DNA from: Achatina immaculata
Taxonomy: Eukaryota > Mollusca > Gastropoda > Stylommatophora > Achatinidae
Direction: 5' to 3'
DNA length: 64,000 nucleotides
NCBI GenBank assembly: GCA_009760885.1
Contig: CM019713.1
Span: 6,880,266-6,944,265, forward strand
In this document: piece by piece, positions 55,150 to 64,000 of the stretch
Numbering within the stretch: position 1 is the stretch's first letter
Layout: each line of letters opens with the position of its first letter
Notes under the pieces: model-generated
The model's input: only the letters and a program-made list of their open reading frames with translations
The model's database searches: none
What the model was told of the DNA's origin: nothing
Program-made: the position numbers and the translations under genes

Positions 55150-56453
55150 TCTTCTTCGTTCACTTCTACCACCAAAAACAGCACTGTGAACCTACTGAAT
55201 TCACGCCTGTGGTCCTCGTTAGGTCCCGTGGTCCCCTGTGTGGTCCAAAATAGACCACACGAGATCCACGAAAGGACCACAAGGGGTTCAGAGTATCACA
55301 GTGCTTTAGCCTGTATTCTTGGTGGGTCTCAGAAGCGGGATTGCGTGACACCGTGGTTTTCATTGCACCAGTTTAGTCTAGGGTTGGACTTTCTCACCGG
55401 AACACCTCGACGTGTTTAGGATATCAGTGCATCCCCGCTGGGTGAGAGGCGGTAGCCCACCCAGGCCAGAGTTGGACTTTCTCACCGGAAAACCTCGACG
55501 TGTTTTGAGATACCCGTGTATCACCGCCGGGTGAGAGGTGGTTGCCCATCCGGTCCAGAGTTGGACTTTCTCACCGGAAAACCTCAGCGTGATTAGGATA
55601 CGCAAACATCCCCGCCGGGTGAGAGGTGGTTGCCTATCTAGACTTCCCTGGTCCAGTGTCTCCAACTTCAGCATTTTGCGGTCGTGGCCGCTACCCTTCC
55701 TAGTTGTGACCAGGATGGAGCTTTTGTCCAGGAGGACGAATCCTCGCCACTAGTGACTTCTACCCCTGGGTTGAGCCGGTTTAGGCATTATCCCAGTATG
55801 GGCATGTTTGGGACGGGACCGACCTCTAGGGCAGAGGTACTGTGACATGCATAGCCTTCAAGATTCACCCCTGGTATGAGCCGGTTTAGGCAAAATTCAC
55901 CAGTATGGGTGTTTATCAGGTGTTACCGACCTCTAGAGCGCAGGTGGCATGACATGCATAGCCATCGAGTTCCACACCTGGTGTGTGCCGGTTTAGGCAC
56001 ATTTCACCAGTGTAGGTGCATTTCGGACGTGGGCGGCCTCTAGAGCAGAGGTGCCGTGGTATAGCTCTCGTAGCGATACTACTGGACATACCGGTTAAAC
56101 TTCACTTTCCACCACCTTTTCACATCGGCGCCGCACAGCAACCTTTATTTCTTTTCCGCATTTACTTCCTTAACCGGGAGGAGCTTCACTCCACGCGTGG
56201 CATTTGAAGAGTCTCACCAGCAGTGTCTTAACCTCTGGGACAAGCCGGTTCATGCATTTCACCCGATATGACTGCACTCAGGACGTGGCTGACCTCCAGA
56301 CCAGAGGTGCCATGATTTGACTGTTTGCTTCGCTTTATCCTTTCTACCACCTTTTCCGCAGTGATGCTGCGCGGCAACCTCATTTGCAAATTTCTTCATT
56401 GGCCGGGAGGAGCACCGCTCCATGCACGGCAGCTGAAGATCTCGCCAACAGCG
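55150..56453 (-). mobile_element. Element E, copy 4
   Basis: Has the (CTT)n-CGTTCAC start, the nested hairpin (about 55201-55290), three TTGGACTTTCTCACCGG units (near 55383, 55469, 55559; E1 and E2 have two), the GCCGGTTTAGGCA units and both large units. It stops inside the second large unit, so about 210 bp of the minus-strand 5' end are missing, as in a 5'-truncated retroelement. CTCTACT occurs at both borders but is too short to be sure of a TSD. Confidence 0.83.
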
Positions 56454-56639
56454 CCCTCTCTACTAATTTCTACCATGTCCTCACTTTATTCCAGATCCCT
56501 CTCACTGTACTAGATTACAAACTCACAACTCCAACCACATTTAGCTATTCCATCCACCTTTTCTCAGCCAGATTACCATCATTTCCCCCCCCCCTTACTA
56601 CCAACCTATCGCATATCCCCATGCGCATTCCTGGACATA

Positions 56640-56830
56640 GCTTCTGACAAGTCACAGTTAAGTGCTCCATTTTTTAAATGTCTATTTGTCACACAGTATT
56701 CATGCGATTTTACCCTATTTTGTTGCCATGTATGTTTTTATATGATTAACGTGAAAACTAAAATGTCCCAAATGTATACTCACCAATAAAGCAGTTCCTA
56801 CTTGTGAATAGCTTTAACATTTTGTTATCA
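56640..56830 (+). repeat. Repeats L and K, second copies
   Basis: 56640-56720 matches 49625-49715 (GTCACAGTTAAGTGCTCC, ATTCATGCGATTTTA). 56725-56830 resembles 46780-46900 through AAAGCAGTTCCTACTT and AGCTTTAACATT. Confidence 0.45.
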
Positions 56831-56889
56831 CAGCTTTACTGCAGTGGGTTTGCGTAAATTTAGTTTTATATATACTTATTAAATCCATT

Positions 56890-57184
56890 CTACAAGAACT
56901 TAATATTAAAGAAGGCTAGCTAGTAAAGAGGATTAAAGAGGGAAAACTTTAAAATTTTGGACACATTAAACGTCATGATAATTTAGAGAAGACTGTATTG
57001 GAAGGATACATAATGGGAAAAAGAAAAAGAAGAAGACCAAAATGAAGATGGCTGCAAGACATCGTTGACGATCTGCAAATGGATGCAGCAGCAGCAGCAG
57101 GCCATCTTGCTCACAACCGAGAGGCCTACAGGAGTGCTGTTTGGGAGGCGAAGTTCCGCAAGGGACATGCAAATGAATGAATGA
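56890..57184 (+). mobile_element. LINE C, copy 6, 3' part
   Basis: Plus strand: AACTTAATATTAAAGAAGGC through CACATTAAACGTCATGATAA to GTTCCGCAAGGGACATGC and a (GAAT)n tail at about 57170-57184. It encodes the same KLKxFGHIKRHDNLEKT tail with breaks. Confidence 0.85.
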
Positions 57185-57189
57185 CTGTT

Positions 57190-57385
57190 TTTTCTCATCA
57201 CGAGACTGACATATGACCATCTCCTTTTCCTGATCACCCATGAGACAGGTTGTTCGCTCATCTGCCTTATCTGTGTTCTTGAATTCATTTCCCCTTAATA
57301 CTGAGTATTTTCCTCAGCCATTTGTTTTCAAAAGAGTCTAATTTGTTGTTTATTTCTTTAGTTGTTTTCCAGCTTTCACATGCAG
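57190..57385 (-). mobile_element. LINE D, copy 4, fragment
   Basis: The minus strand matches LINE D copy 3 (ATGGGTGATCAGGAAAAGGA on the reverse strand; MSEQPVSWVIRKRRW). It has neither the 5' nor the 3' end. Confidence 0.75.
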
Positions 57386-57457
57386 TGTCTATTAATATTA
57401 AGATAACCAACAGAACTTTCATACAGGATTTCAATGCCAAACAGGGGAAACCAATAT

Positions 57458-57658
57458 CAGTGGTTCTTTTTTTTTTTTGGCTGTGGACCCCCTTTTTGGC
57501 CTGACGACATCCGTGGGTACCTCATTAAAAAAAGAAAAAAGCAATAAAAAGAACCCGGATGATGCCAAGATTTTTTTTAAAACCAGGTCAATCCATTTGC
57601 TGATCTGTGGACCCTCAAAAATCATGTGGGTCTATGGATCCCAGGTCATGAATCACTG
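57458..57658. mobile_element. hAT-like MITE candidate
   Basis: The ends CAGTGGTTC (57458-57466) and GAATCACTG (57650-57658) are inverted. GTGGACCC is repeated inside. The 201-bp length and end sequence suit hAT-derived MITEs, but an 8-bp TSD was not seen. Confidence 0.45.
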
Positions 57659-57769
57659 CTCTAATTTAACACAACAGAAAAGGCAAACCCATCAGTCTTC
57701 TGCACTCCCAATGGAGCATAAAATGTCAACAAAGTTTCTCCAGCCAATCCTATCTTGAGCAAGACGGGA

Positions 57770-58260
57770 TACCTCAAATCATATATTTCTCACTTCCTTT
57801 CCTTTAGCTCTTCCTGTATTGTGCATCTCCATATTCCTAATGATGGTCTGTCCCTCTTTCATTTTCCTTGAAGTGCCCAAATCAAAGTGATATTTCCATT
57901 TGCCTGGCCAATTTAATCATCTTTTGACCTCTTTAGTAATGGTCCCAATGCCTGTTCATCTGGTTATTTCCTCATTTGCCACATGTTCTTCCCTGCATAT
58001 TCTTTTAATTTTCCTAAAGCATCTTCCTTCAAATCCTCTCAGACTGTTTTTGATTCTCCAGTTTTCATCTGCATATAATAAAACAGAGAGTAAACTGGTT
58101 TGACAGATTCTGATCTTAATGTTCCTATGGAGACTTTATGTTTGCCAATCTGTTAAAGGCCTGAGACACCTGTCTACTTCTGGTTATGTCTGCTCAAATG
58201 AGGCTTCCAAGGTATGTGAAATGCTTCGGCTTCTCTTGTCCCAACTAAGATTCTTATCTC
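57770..58260 (-). pseudogene. Decayed LINE C-terminal fragment (label M)
   Basis: The minus strand reads ENWRIKNSLRGFEGRCFRKI followed by a KRICREEHVANEE phrase, then GKWKYHFDLGTSRKMK. This resembles the post-palm region of RTE-like enzymes (compare LINE A CLRRIKKIFWP). Stops and frame breaks abound. Confidence 0.4.
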
Positions 58261-58619
58261 TTCCACTGGTTCCCATCTTTTATTTATTTATATAAATAAA
58301 ACAAACTAGTGTTGAGTAATTATTTAAGCAAAGTAAAAGTATTTATACAGCATCCAACTTCAACTGATACACAACACCAGAATGGGCTAAGCAAATGAAT
58401 GACCAAGAAATGTGAGCAAAACATTTAACAATGTTTCTGTTTCAGATAACAGTTCAGTCTCTTTTCTGTTCATTCTGCTTTCATTATGAATGTAACAAAT
58501 GAAATATTTTCTTTCTTGACCCTGATATGTTAAGCACATCAATTTTTTTTTGTGAGGGTGGGGGGGAAGGGAAAGAGAGAGAAAGGAAGAAGAATAAAGA
58601 AAGGTAAATTCGTTTTTAC

Positions 58620-58680
58620 CAAGGAAGTGCTATACGACGATTTCCTCACGACCACATCAATACATATGTAGGAAACTCTA
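58620..58680 (-). CDS. Possible host-gene exon 2 (weak)
   Basis: A 61-bp candidate with a good acceptor (CCGCTCTCTACAG) and a weak donor (TTG/GTAAAA). Entering in phase 2 from the candidate first exon it reads RVSYICIDVVVRKSSYSTSL. It leaves in phase 0, but the exon at 53345 needs phase 2. At least one more exon must exist, or this one is false. Confidence 0.3.
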
Positions 58681-58699
58681 CTGTAGAGAGCGGAACAAC

Positions 58700-60510
58700 A
58701 ACACAACTTCAGATCATCAGAGGAAGCTACCCCCGCCCAGACAAGTGTTTCAGTACTATTAAACTCCTGACAATGGGGGGGCCTCTGGGTCATGACTCCC
58801 AGAGGTCTTGTGAGTTGTTGCTTTTTTTTTTCGCCCCAGGATTGAGTTGGGCCTGCACTTTGAAGTGCGTATTTAGCGATTTAGCTATGGAGGAATGGCA
58901 CTGGTTGTAACAAACGAAACCATTTATGTTCTCAATGCTTGTTTCGCATACTCCACAGCCAGCATGAAGCCTTTTCTGGTGTTTCTGAAAGGCTTTTCAA
59001 TGCCCTTGCTCTTACAATCATGCTTCGACTTGAGGCAGACCAATTTGCGGCTGTTGTCACTTATGGCATGGGTCCAATAGTGGATTGTGTTGTTTTCGTG
59101 TTGTGATTCATACTGTGATTACTTCACCACAAGACATGAGAAGAAAATGAACAAAGCTCACTGCACAATCATTTTGTGAGTCATGTGGGCATATGTACAT
59201 TTTGATGTCATTTAAAAGTAGTAATGTTCTTTGTATCTGACCTCCCCTTATAATGACTGATATATGCTAGCAAATCAAGCTACTCCCACCCTATTCCCAC
59301 ATCTATTCAGGATGTAATATACGTCTTTGAGTTGCTAGTTTTATGACTAGCAGCTAAAAGTCCAAAGAACATACATAAACAACTGTTGAGAGTAACAAAA
59401 TTAAATCACAAAGTATTTTGCATTCGGTATAAGTACGATTTTCCTTGAGCCCAGTTTTAAGGGGTCGGTTTTAGAGCGGGAAGGTAACTGTTGTGGATTC
59501 TGTCAAGCATCGTCTTACTCAGAATCTCCTCATGACTGACTCTTAACCATTGGTGGATCTGCATAGTTGGCCAGCAAGCAATAACGGTGAGGTCCAGTTT
59601 TCTTCTGCTTGAAATTTTTTTTTTTTAACTTCAAGTATGGTCCTCATTTCCTCCTTAAATGATGCTGCGCCCTTTGCAGAGTCGCTCGCTCTCAACGTGA
59701 TTCAGTTTTTCGCAAGTTCTCCTAGAGATCAAGGCTGACAGAAACAGGCATATTTAATGGTATTCCAAACCAGAGTTGTACATTCACTGGATACGTCGAA
59801 CATTCGACGGCTCTGATTCAATTTTTTAAAACGTGCCCTTTTCTGTTTTAAGCTATCTAGAGCATGCAACACATTTAAAATTAAACAAAACAAATGCATC
59901 AAAAACTATGATGACTTCGAATATTTCACCTACTCCGTTTTTTTTAAAAATTAAGACAGTTCAGTAAAATCCCCTCCATCAATAGATCGACTACAAAAGA
60001 ACATGTTACCTGCTTCTTTTTATGTGAGTGTTTATAATTTACGTTTGTTCATATTCTTACGTGAAAAAAAATATCAAATAAATCAGAACCTTTCGCCTGC
60101 ATCTGAATGGATTTTCTCCCTATAATTTAAACAAAGAATCCGACATCTTAATATAATAGAAAAAAATGGGCTAGGTGAAGAATACTTAGCGGGTAGTTTG
60201 TTTTTTTCCCCTTATTTTGTACAAAAGTATCTCATAAATTTACTTAAGACGTTTCAAAAGCGCGAAATCTTAACAAAAATCGATACTGGCGAACCAAAAC
60301 ATGATGTGAGGCCGCTCCTGAGAGTGAGTGTAGAAGACGGAGAGAAAGAGAGGGTGGCGAAGTTGTCCGTGATGTTTCCATTAAAACGAACCCAGTCAAC
60401 TTCATGAACTCGCCGTGTTGTCCTTATTTTCAGCATTTCTTGTGGGGTTAACGATTTATATTCTATAATATCACACGAAAATTCATGCTTAGCGCTTCTG
60501 CAATATGATT
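58700..60510. other. No gene recognised; possible first intron
   Basis: AT-rich with few repeats. No further exon could be supported on either strand. Confidence 0.4.
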
Positions 60511-60518
60511 TTACTTAC

Positions 60519-60532
60519 TTTGTTCCAGGCAT
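60519..60532 (-). CDS. Possible first coding exon of host gene
   Basis: ATG at 60530-60532 on the minus strand begins MPGT, and a consensus donor AAA/GTAAGT follows at once, leaving two codon bases. It lies just downstream of the GC-box/NRF1-like region at 60595-60720. It is short, so the evidence is context only. Confidence 0.4.
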
Positions 60533-60594
60533 GTTCGGAATTTAACGAAACAAAGTGATTAACGTCTGCTACCTCCTACTACAGAAAGACGCGA

Positions 60595-60720
60595 ACGATT
60601 GTGATTCGGCTTCGCGCCCAATTTCTTTTCCCCTTGTTTTCTGTCACGTGGGTGAAATCACTAATGTGATTGGGCTGTCAGGCTAATAGAAAACGCGCAT
60701 GCGCTATGACAACCCACGAA
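60595..60720 (-). promoter_or_regulatory. Promoter-like region with NRF1 and CCAAT motifs
   Basis: Less AT-rich than its surroundings. GCGCATGCGC at 60695-60704 is the palindromic NRF1-type site. GTCACGTGGG near 60643 holds an E-box. TGATTGGGCT near 60667 is an inverted CCAAT box. These suit a TATA-less housekeeping promoter reading toward the ATG at 60532. The assignment is inference from motifs. Confidence 0.45.
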
Positions 60721-60779
60721 ATTGCTTGCCCGGATCGGGAATTTATCATCCGGATTTAACTCCGTATTCAGTGTTATGA

Positions 60780-61205
60780 AAATATAAATATTTCCCCCTT
60801 TTGTTATAATTCATAGCGTGATGTTTACATTACTATTTTATCACGTTACAGCAGAATTTGTTATACCTTTTATGTTAGGAAAAAAATTGCTATCATTGTA
60901 TGTATACACTCACATTCCCATTTCGCGCAAATCTTTGCTTAACATTTGCGCCGATTCTTATTTCGGTTGGCGGATGCCGATGAGTCCAAAAAGGAACACA
61001 ACAGCCAGTTTCTAGAACGGACAAATTTTTAAACTGCATTAGAAATTTTGACAAAATGAATCTGACATTATAAAATAATCATTAACATAAATATTCTAAA
61101 CTAAATTTCATGACCCCTTATTAGCAAGTAAGCAACCTTTAATATAACATAAATAAGCAGATAAAAGGGATGGCGACTGCAGTAAAATTGGTTTATATAA
61201 TAAGG
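60780..61205. other. No gene recognised
   Basis: AT-rich. A small open frame at 60818-61015 has no motif. Confidence 0.4.
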
Positions 61206-61492
61206 TTAGATAGAGGTGTATGGTATAGTTTTACAAAGTGGCAGAGGGAGTGAGTAAAGTGAGAAAACACGAATAGAAAGTATGAGAATGGATTTCAAGG
61301 ATTACATGCACAACGAACTTACCTTAACATTTGTTGTCTCGTTGTGCATGTAATCCTTGAAAAAGGCTCACACGGAAATATCGGATGTTGTATGTTTTTC
61401 ATTTATATATTCTCATACTTTCTATTCGTGTTTTCTAACTTTACTCACTCCCTCTGCCACTTTGTAAAACTACACCATACACCTCTATCTAA
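61206..61492. repeat. Inverted pair of repeat H
   Basis: The left arm (61206-61316) and right arm (61339-61492) are reverse complements with few mismatches, around a 22-base loop (61317-61338). The right arm has about 43 extra bases (AAGGCTCACACGGAAATATC region). The right arm matches repeat H copies 1-3, so two H copies lie head to head. Confidence 0.92.
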
Positions 61493-61513
61493 CTATAAAT
61501 AGCCAGACTAATT

Positions 61514-61888
61514 GTGTCATATACAGATACTGAAAACTATGATGGACCACCAATATTTGAAGATGAAATCATATATACCATCAAACACATGAAGAAAAGA
61601 AAAGCGACTGGGCCTGATAATATAACAACAGAAGAAATAGAGGCACTAGAGGAGATAGGAATAAAAATAATAACCAAGTTACTGAATGACATTTACATCA
61701 GTGGTTATATGCCTAGTGACTTGCTTAAACCCACGTTTATAGAACTACCAAAGAAACCAGGTGCAAAGGAATGTGATGAACACCGGACTATCAGCCTCTC
61801 ATGTCACATAACGAAGCTACTTCTGAGAATCATTATGAGAAGAACTAGGAAAAAGATAAAAATGGAAATAGCAGATGAACAGTTTTGA
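61514..61888 (+). pseudogene. LINE F reverse transcriptase, finger part
   Basis: 124 codons: YTIKHMKKRKATGPDNITTE, then ELPKKPGAKECDEHRTISL and HITKLLLRIIMRR. It ends at a TGA inside the conserved EQFGFxxG-type block. Confidence 0.8.
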
Positions 61889-62034
61889 TTTGTTGAAGGA
61901 AATGGAACACACAAAACCATTTATGCTTTACGAACACTAACAGAAAGAGCTTTAGAAGTACAGAAAGATCTCTACTTATGCTTCAATGATTAAACCAAGG
62001 CATTCGACAAGGTAAACATAATGAAATTATTAAA

Positions 62035-62498
62035 ATGCTTGAAGACATCAGTATAGACGGCAAAGACTTGAGGATTGTAAAACATCTATACTGCCAGCAA
62101 GAAGCAACAATTCGAGTTGAAAATAGAACTGGAAGATATCAACCTATAAAACAAGGGGTACGACAAGGATGTGTACTATCTCCAGACCTTTTTTCTCTGT
62201 ACAGTGAGAATATTCTAAGAACGATCATCACAGAACCAACCATAAAAATTGGACGATACAATATTAACAACCTTCCGTATGCTGACGATACAGTACTGAT
62301 AGCTGAGAACCAACAAGACCTGCTAAATCTCTTGGATAAAGTCGCCAAAGAACGTGAACAGAACGGCCTTACTTTGAACATCAAAAAGACAGAGACTGTG
62401 GTTATATCTAAGAAACAGAATCCACCAACATGCAATATAAAATTAAATGGAACTGTTCTAAAGCAGGTGCAGAAATTCAATTACCTTGGAACAGTAAT
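62035..62498 (+). pseudogene. LINE F reverse transcriptase, palm part
   Basis: GKDLRIVKHLYCQQEAT, IKQGVRQGCVLSPDLF and NLPYADDTVL (YADD near 62280) are intact. The frame then runs into element E copy 5 at the FNYLGTV motif. Its open frame to 62721 is chimeric and not a real fusion protein. Confidence 0.85.
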
Positions 62499-62759
62499 CT
62501 TCTTCTTCTTCTTCGTTCACTTCTACCACCAAGACCGCCCCGCGATCCTACTGAATTTACGCCTGTGGTCCACGTTAAGTCCTGTGGTCCCCGAACGGAC
62601 CACAATGGATCCCCGAGAGGACCACATGGGGTTCAGAGTATCGCAGGGCTTGATCCTGTATTCTTGCTGGGTCCCAGAAGCGGGATTGCGTGACACCGTG
62701 GTTTTCGTTGCACTAGTTTAGTCTAGAGTTGGACTTTCTCACCGGAAGACCTCGACGTG
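62499..62759 (-). mobile_element. Element E, copy 5, 5'-truncated with TSD
   Basis: 261 bp flanked by a perfect 12-bp TSD, TGGAACAGTAAT (62487-62498 and 62760-62771). It has the tail-side part: (CTT)n on the plus strand, CGTTCAC, the nested hairpin (about 62563-62626) and part of one TTGGACTTTCTCACC unit. The cut at the non-tail side proves that the (GAA)n side is the 3' end. Confidence 0.93.
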
Positions 62760-62841
62760 TGGAACAGTAATAACTTCAGATGGGAAATGCAGAACAGAAA
62801 TTAGGAACAGAATAGGCCAAGCAAAGATTGCATTTCAGAGA

Positions 62842-63249
62842 ATGAGAAACATATTAGCTAACACATCCTTATCAATGAATGTTAGAAAACGAGTCCTACA
62901 ATGCTATATTGAACCTATCTTGTTATATGGAAGTGAATCATGGAAAATAGGCAGGTCTGCACAAAAATCATTGGAAGCAGCAGAAATGTGGTTTATTAGA
63001 AGAATGTTGCGAATCCCCTGGACAGCAAAAATAACTAATGAAGAATGTATGAGAAGAGCTGGAAAGACACACACAAAAAAACTTGTCAAAAAGATAAGAG
63101 AGAGACAATGTACTTTCATAGGACATGCAATGAGAAAAGGGGGCATCGAAAATATTATAACAACAGGAAAAATAGAAGGAAGAAGATCAAGAGGAAGACC
63201 AAGAGAAATGATACTGGACAGTCTGACAGTATGGTGTGAGAGGAGATAG
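62842..63249 (+). pseudogene. LINE F C-terminal part
   Basis: A 135-codon frame after the E insertion, with LQCYIEPILLYGSESWKIG and GRPREMILDSLTVW. The original protein was continuous with the palm part. The frame ends at a TAG (63247-63249). Confidence 0.8.
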
Positions 63250-63252
63250 CAT

Positions 63253-63295
63253 GTCACCTATGGGTGGCTGACCGCCAAATCGGACAGCGCCTTTG
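63253..63295 (+). repeat. Short match to repeat G
   Basis: The segment starting CATGTCACCTATGGGTGG and running through GACCGCCAAATCGGACAG resembles G copy 1 at about 1133-1173. It is only about 40 bp, so shared ancestry is tentative. Confidence 0.4.
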
Positions 63296-63555
63296 CTCCT
63301 TGAAGACTGGAATAAAGAAACCAAAATTCTTAACTTTAACAATTCTACGCTAGAGAAGCCCCTTGCAAGTCGACTTTGCTTTGAAATGAAAAATTGGATT
63401 TTTGTTTTAAGCAACTAGATACGGAGACTCTGATGTTAAACTATATGACAAGTTTTCAAAATTCGTAAAAATCTATTCGGTTAACACTTTTTTACTATAA
63501 TTTATTAAGAATTATTACTAATAATCATCATTGTGTCCTGTCTCCGGGGCGAAAG

Positions 63556-64000
63556 TTTGCTGTAATGAATCTTCTATTTCCTCATTCCCTCATCTTGTTG
63601 GCTGTAAGGAATCTTCTATTCCTCATTCCCTCATCTTGTTGGCTGTAATGAATCTTCTATTCCTCATTCCCTCATCTTGTTGGCTGTAATGAATCTTCTA
63701 TTTCCTCATTCCCTCATCTTGTTGGCTGTAATGAATCTTCTTTTCCTCATTCCCTCATCTTGTTGGCTGTAATGAATCTTCTATTTCCTCATTCCCTCAT
63801 CTTGTTGGCTGTAATGAATCTTCTATTCCTCATTCCCTCATCTTGTTGGCTGTAATGAATCTTCTATTTCCTCATTCCCTCATCTTGTTGGCTGTAATGA
63901 ATCTTCTATTTCCTCATTTCCTCATCTTGTTGGCTGTAATGAATCTTCTATTTCCTCATTCCCTCATCTTGTTGGCTGTAATGAATCTTCTATTTCCTCA
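63556..64000 (+). repeat. 42-bp tandem repeat, at least 10 copies
   Basis: 41-42-bp units with GTTGGCTGTAATGAATCTTC and a CTCATTCCCTCATCTT phrase. Length differences come from a TTCC or TTTCC variant. The array continues beyond the window. Confidence 0.97.

Larger units (their letters stand above)
61510..63250 (+). mobile_element. LINE F, 5'-truncated, with E inserted
   Basis: A non-LTR reverse transcriptase remnant. It begins with MKKRKATGPDNITTEE (about 61590) and has no endonuclease. The stops at about 61886 and 61990 and element E copy 5 at 62499-62759 break the frame. The C-terminal part (62842-63249) has LYGSESWKI, RRMLRIPWTAK, FIGHAMRKGG and EGRRSRGRPREMILDSL. Related to the fragment at 37990-38290. 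Confidence 0.88.

Noticed and set aside
56770..56825. Candidate exon with GTGAGT donor on the minus strand
   Set aside because: All three phases contain stops and the sequence belongs to repeat K.
62035..62721. 228-codon frame as a reverse transcriptase fusion protein
   Set aside because: The last 75 codons are element E copy 5 inserted with a TSD.

Overview
The window is eukaryotic, animal-type DNA. It has spliced exons with GT/AG borders, many decayed non-LTR retrotransposons (LINEs), tRNA-headed SINEs, Tc1/mariner DNA transposons, long tandem arrays and many microsatellites. It shows no operons and no bacterial-style gene density. The mixture of RTE-like and I-like LINEs with SINEs would fit a lophotrochozoan such as a mollusc, but that is inference and no species marker is present.

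Layout. 0-9 kb: an RTE-like LINE (A1) with target-site duplications (TSDs), a broken mariner, and a full-length 1.46-kb non-coding repeat called E here. 9-13 kb: an almost intact I-group LINE (B; endonuclease, reverse transcriptase, RNase H) inserted into the head of a SINE, with a 16-bp TSD. 13-16.6 kb: repeat G, tandem repeats and a truncated Tc1 element. 16.6-32.5 kb: about 14.3 kb of a 22-bp GATC-containing minisatellite with higher-order structure, holding a second Tc1 element inserted at a TA. 32.5-49 kb: LINE remnants of several families (A, C, D, F, J), including a three-level nest at 34.6-37.5 kb. 50.0-53.4 kb, minus strand: three well-supported exons and a poly(A) signal of a host gene for an acidic, lysine-rich protein. 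Its promoter and first coding exon may lie near 60.5-60.7 kb. The introns are full of E, SINE and LINE copies, including an internally deleted A copy. 61.2-63.3 kb: a fold-back repeat and LINE F, which carries a small E insertion. The window ends inside a 42-bp tandem array.

How the parts relate. Element E occurs five times, three times with recognisable TSDs. It has no coding capacity and consists of sub-repeats and nested hairpins. Its (GAA)n tail is preceded by GCGAAC, as at the 3' end of LINE B. The simplest reading is a large non-autonomous retroelement moved by LINE B-type machinery. It is the best candidate here for an undescribed system. All single letters A to N are labels made for this report, not database names.
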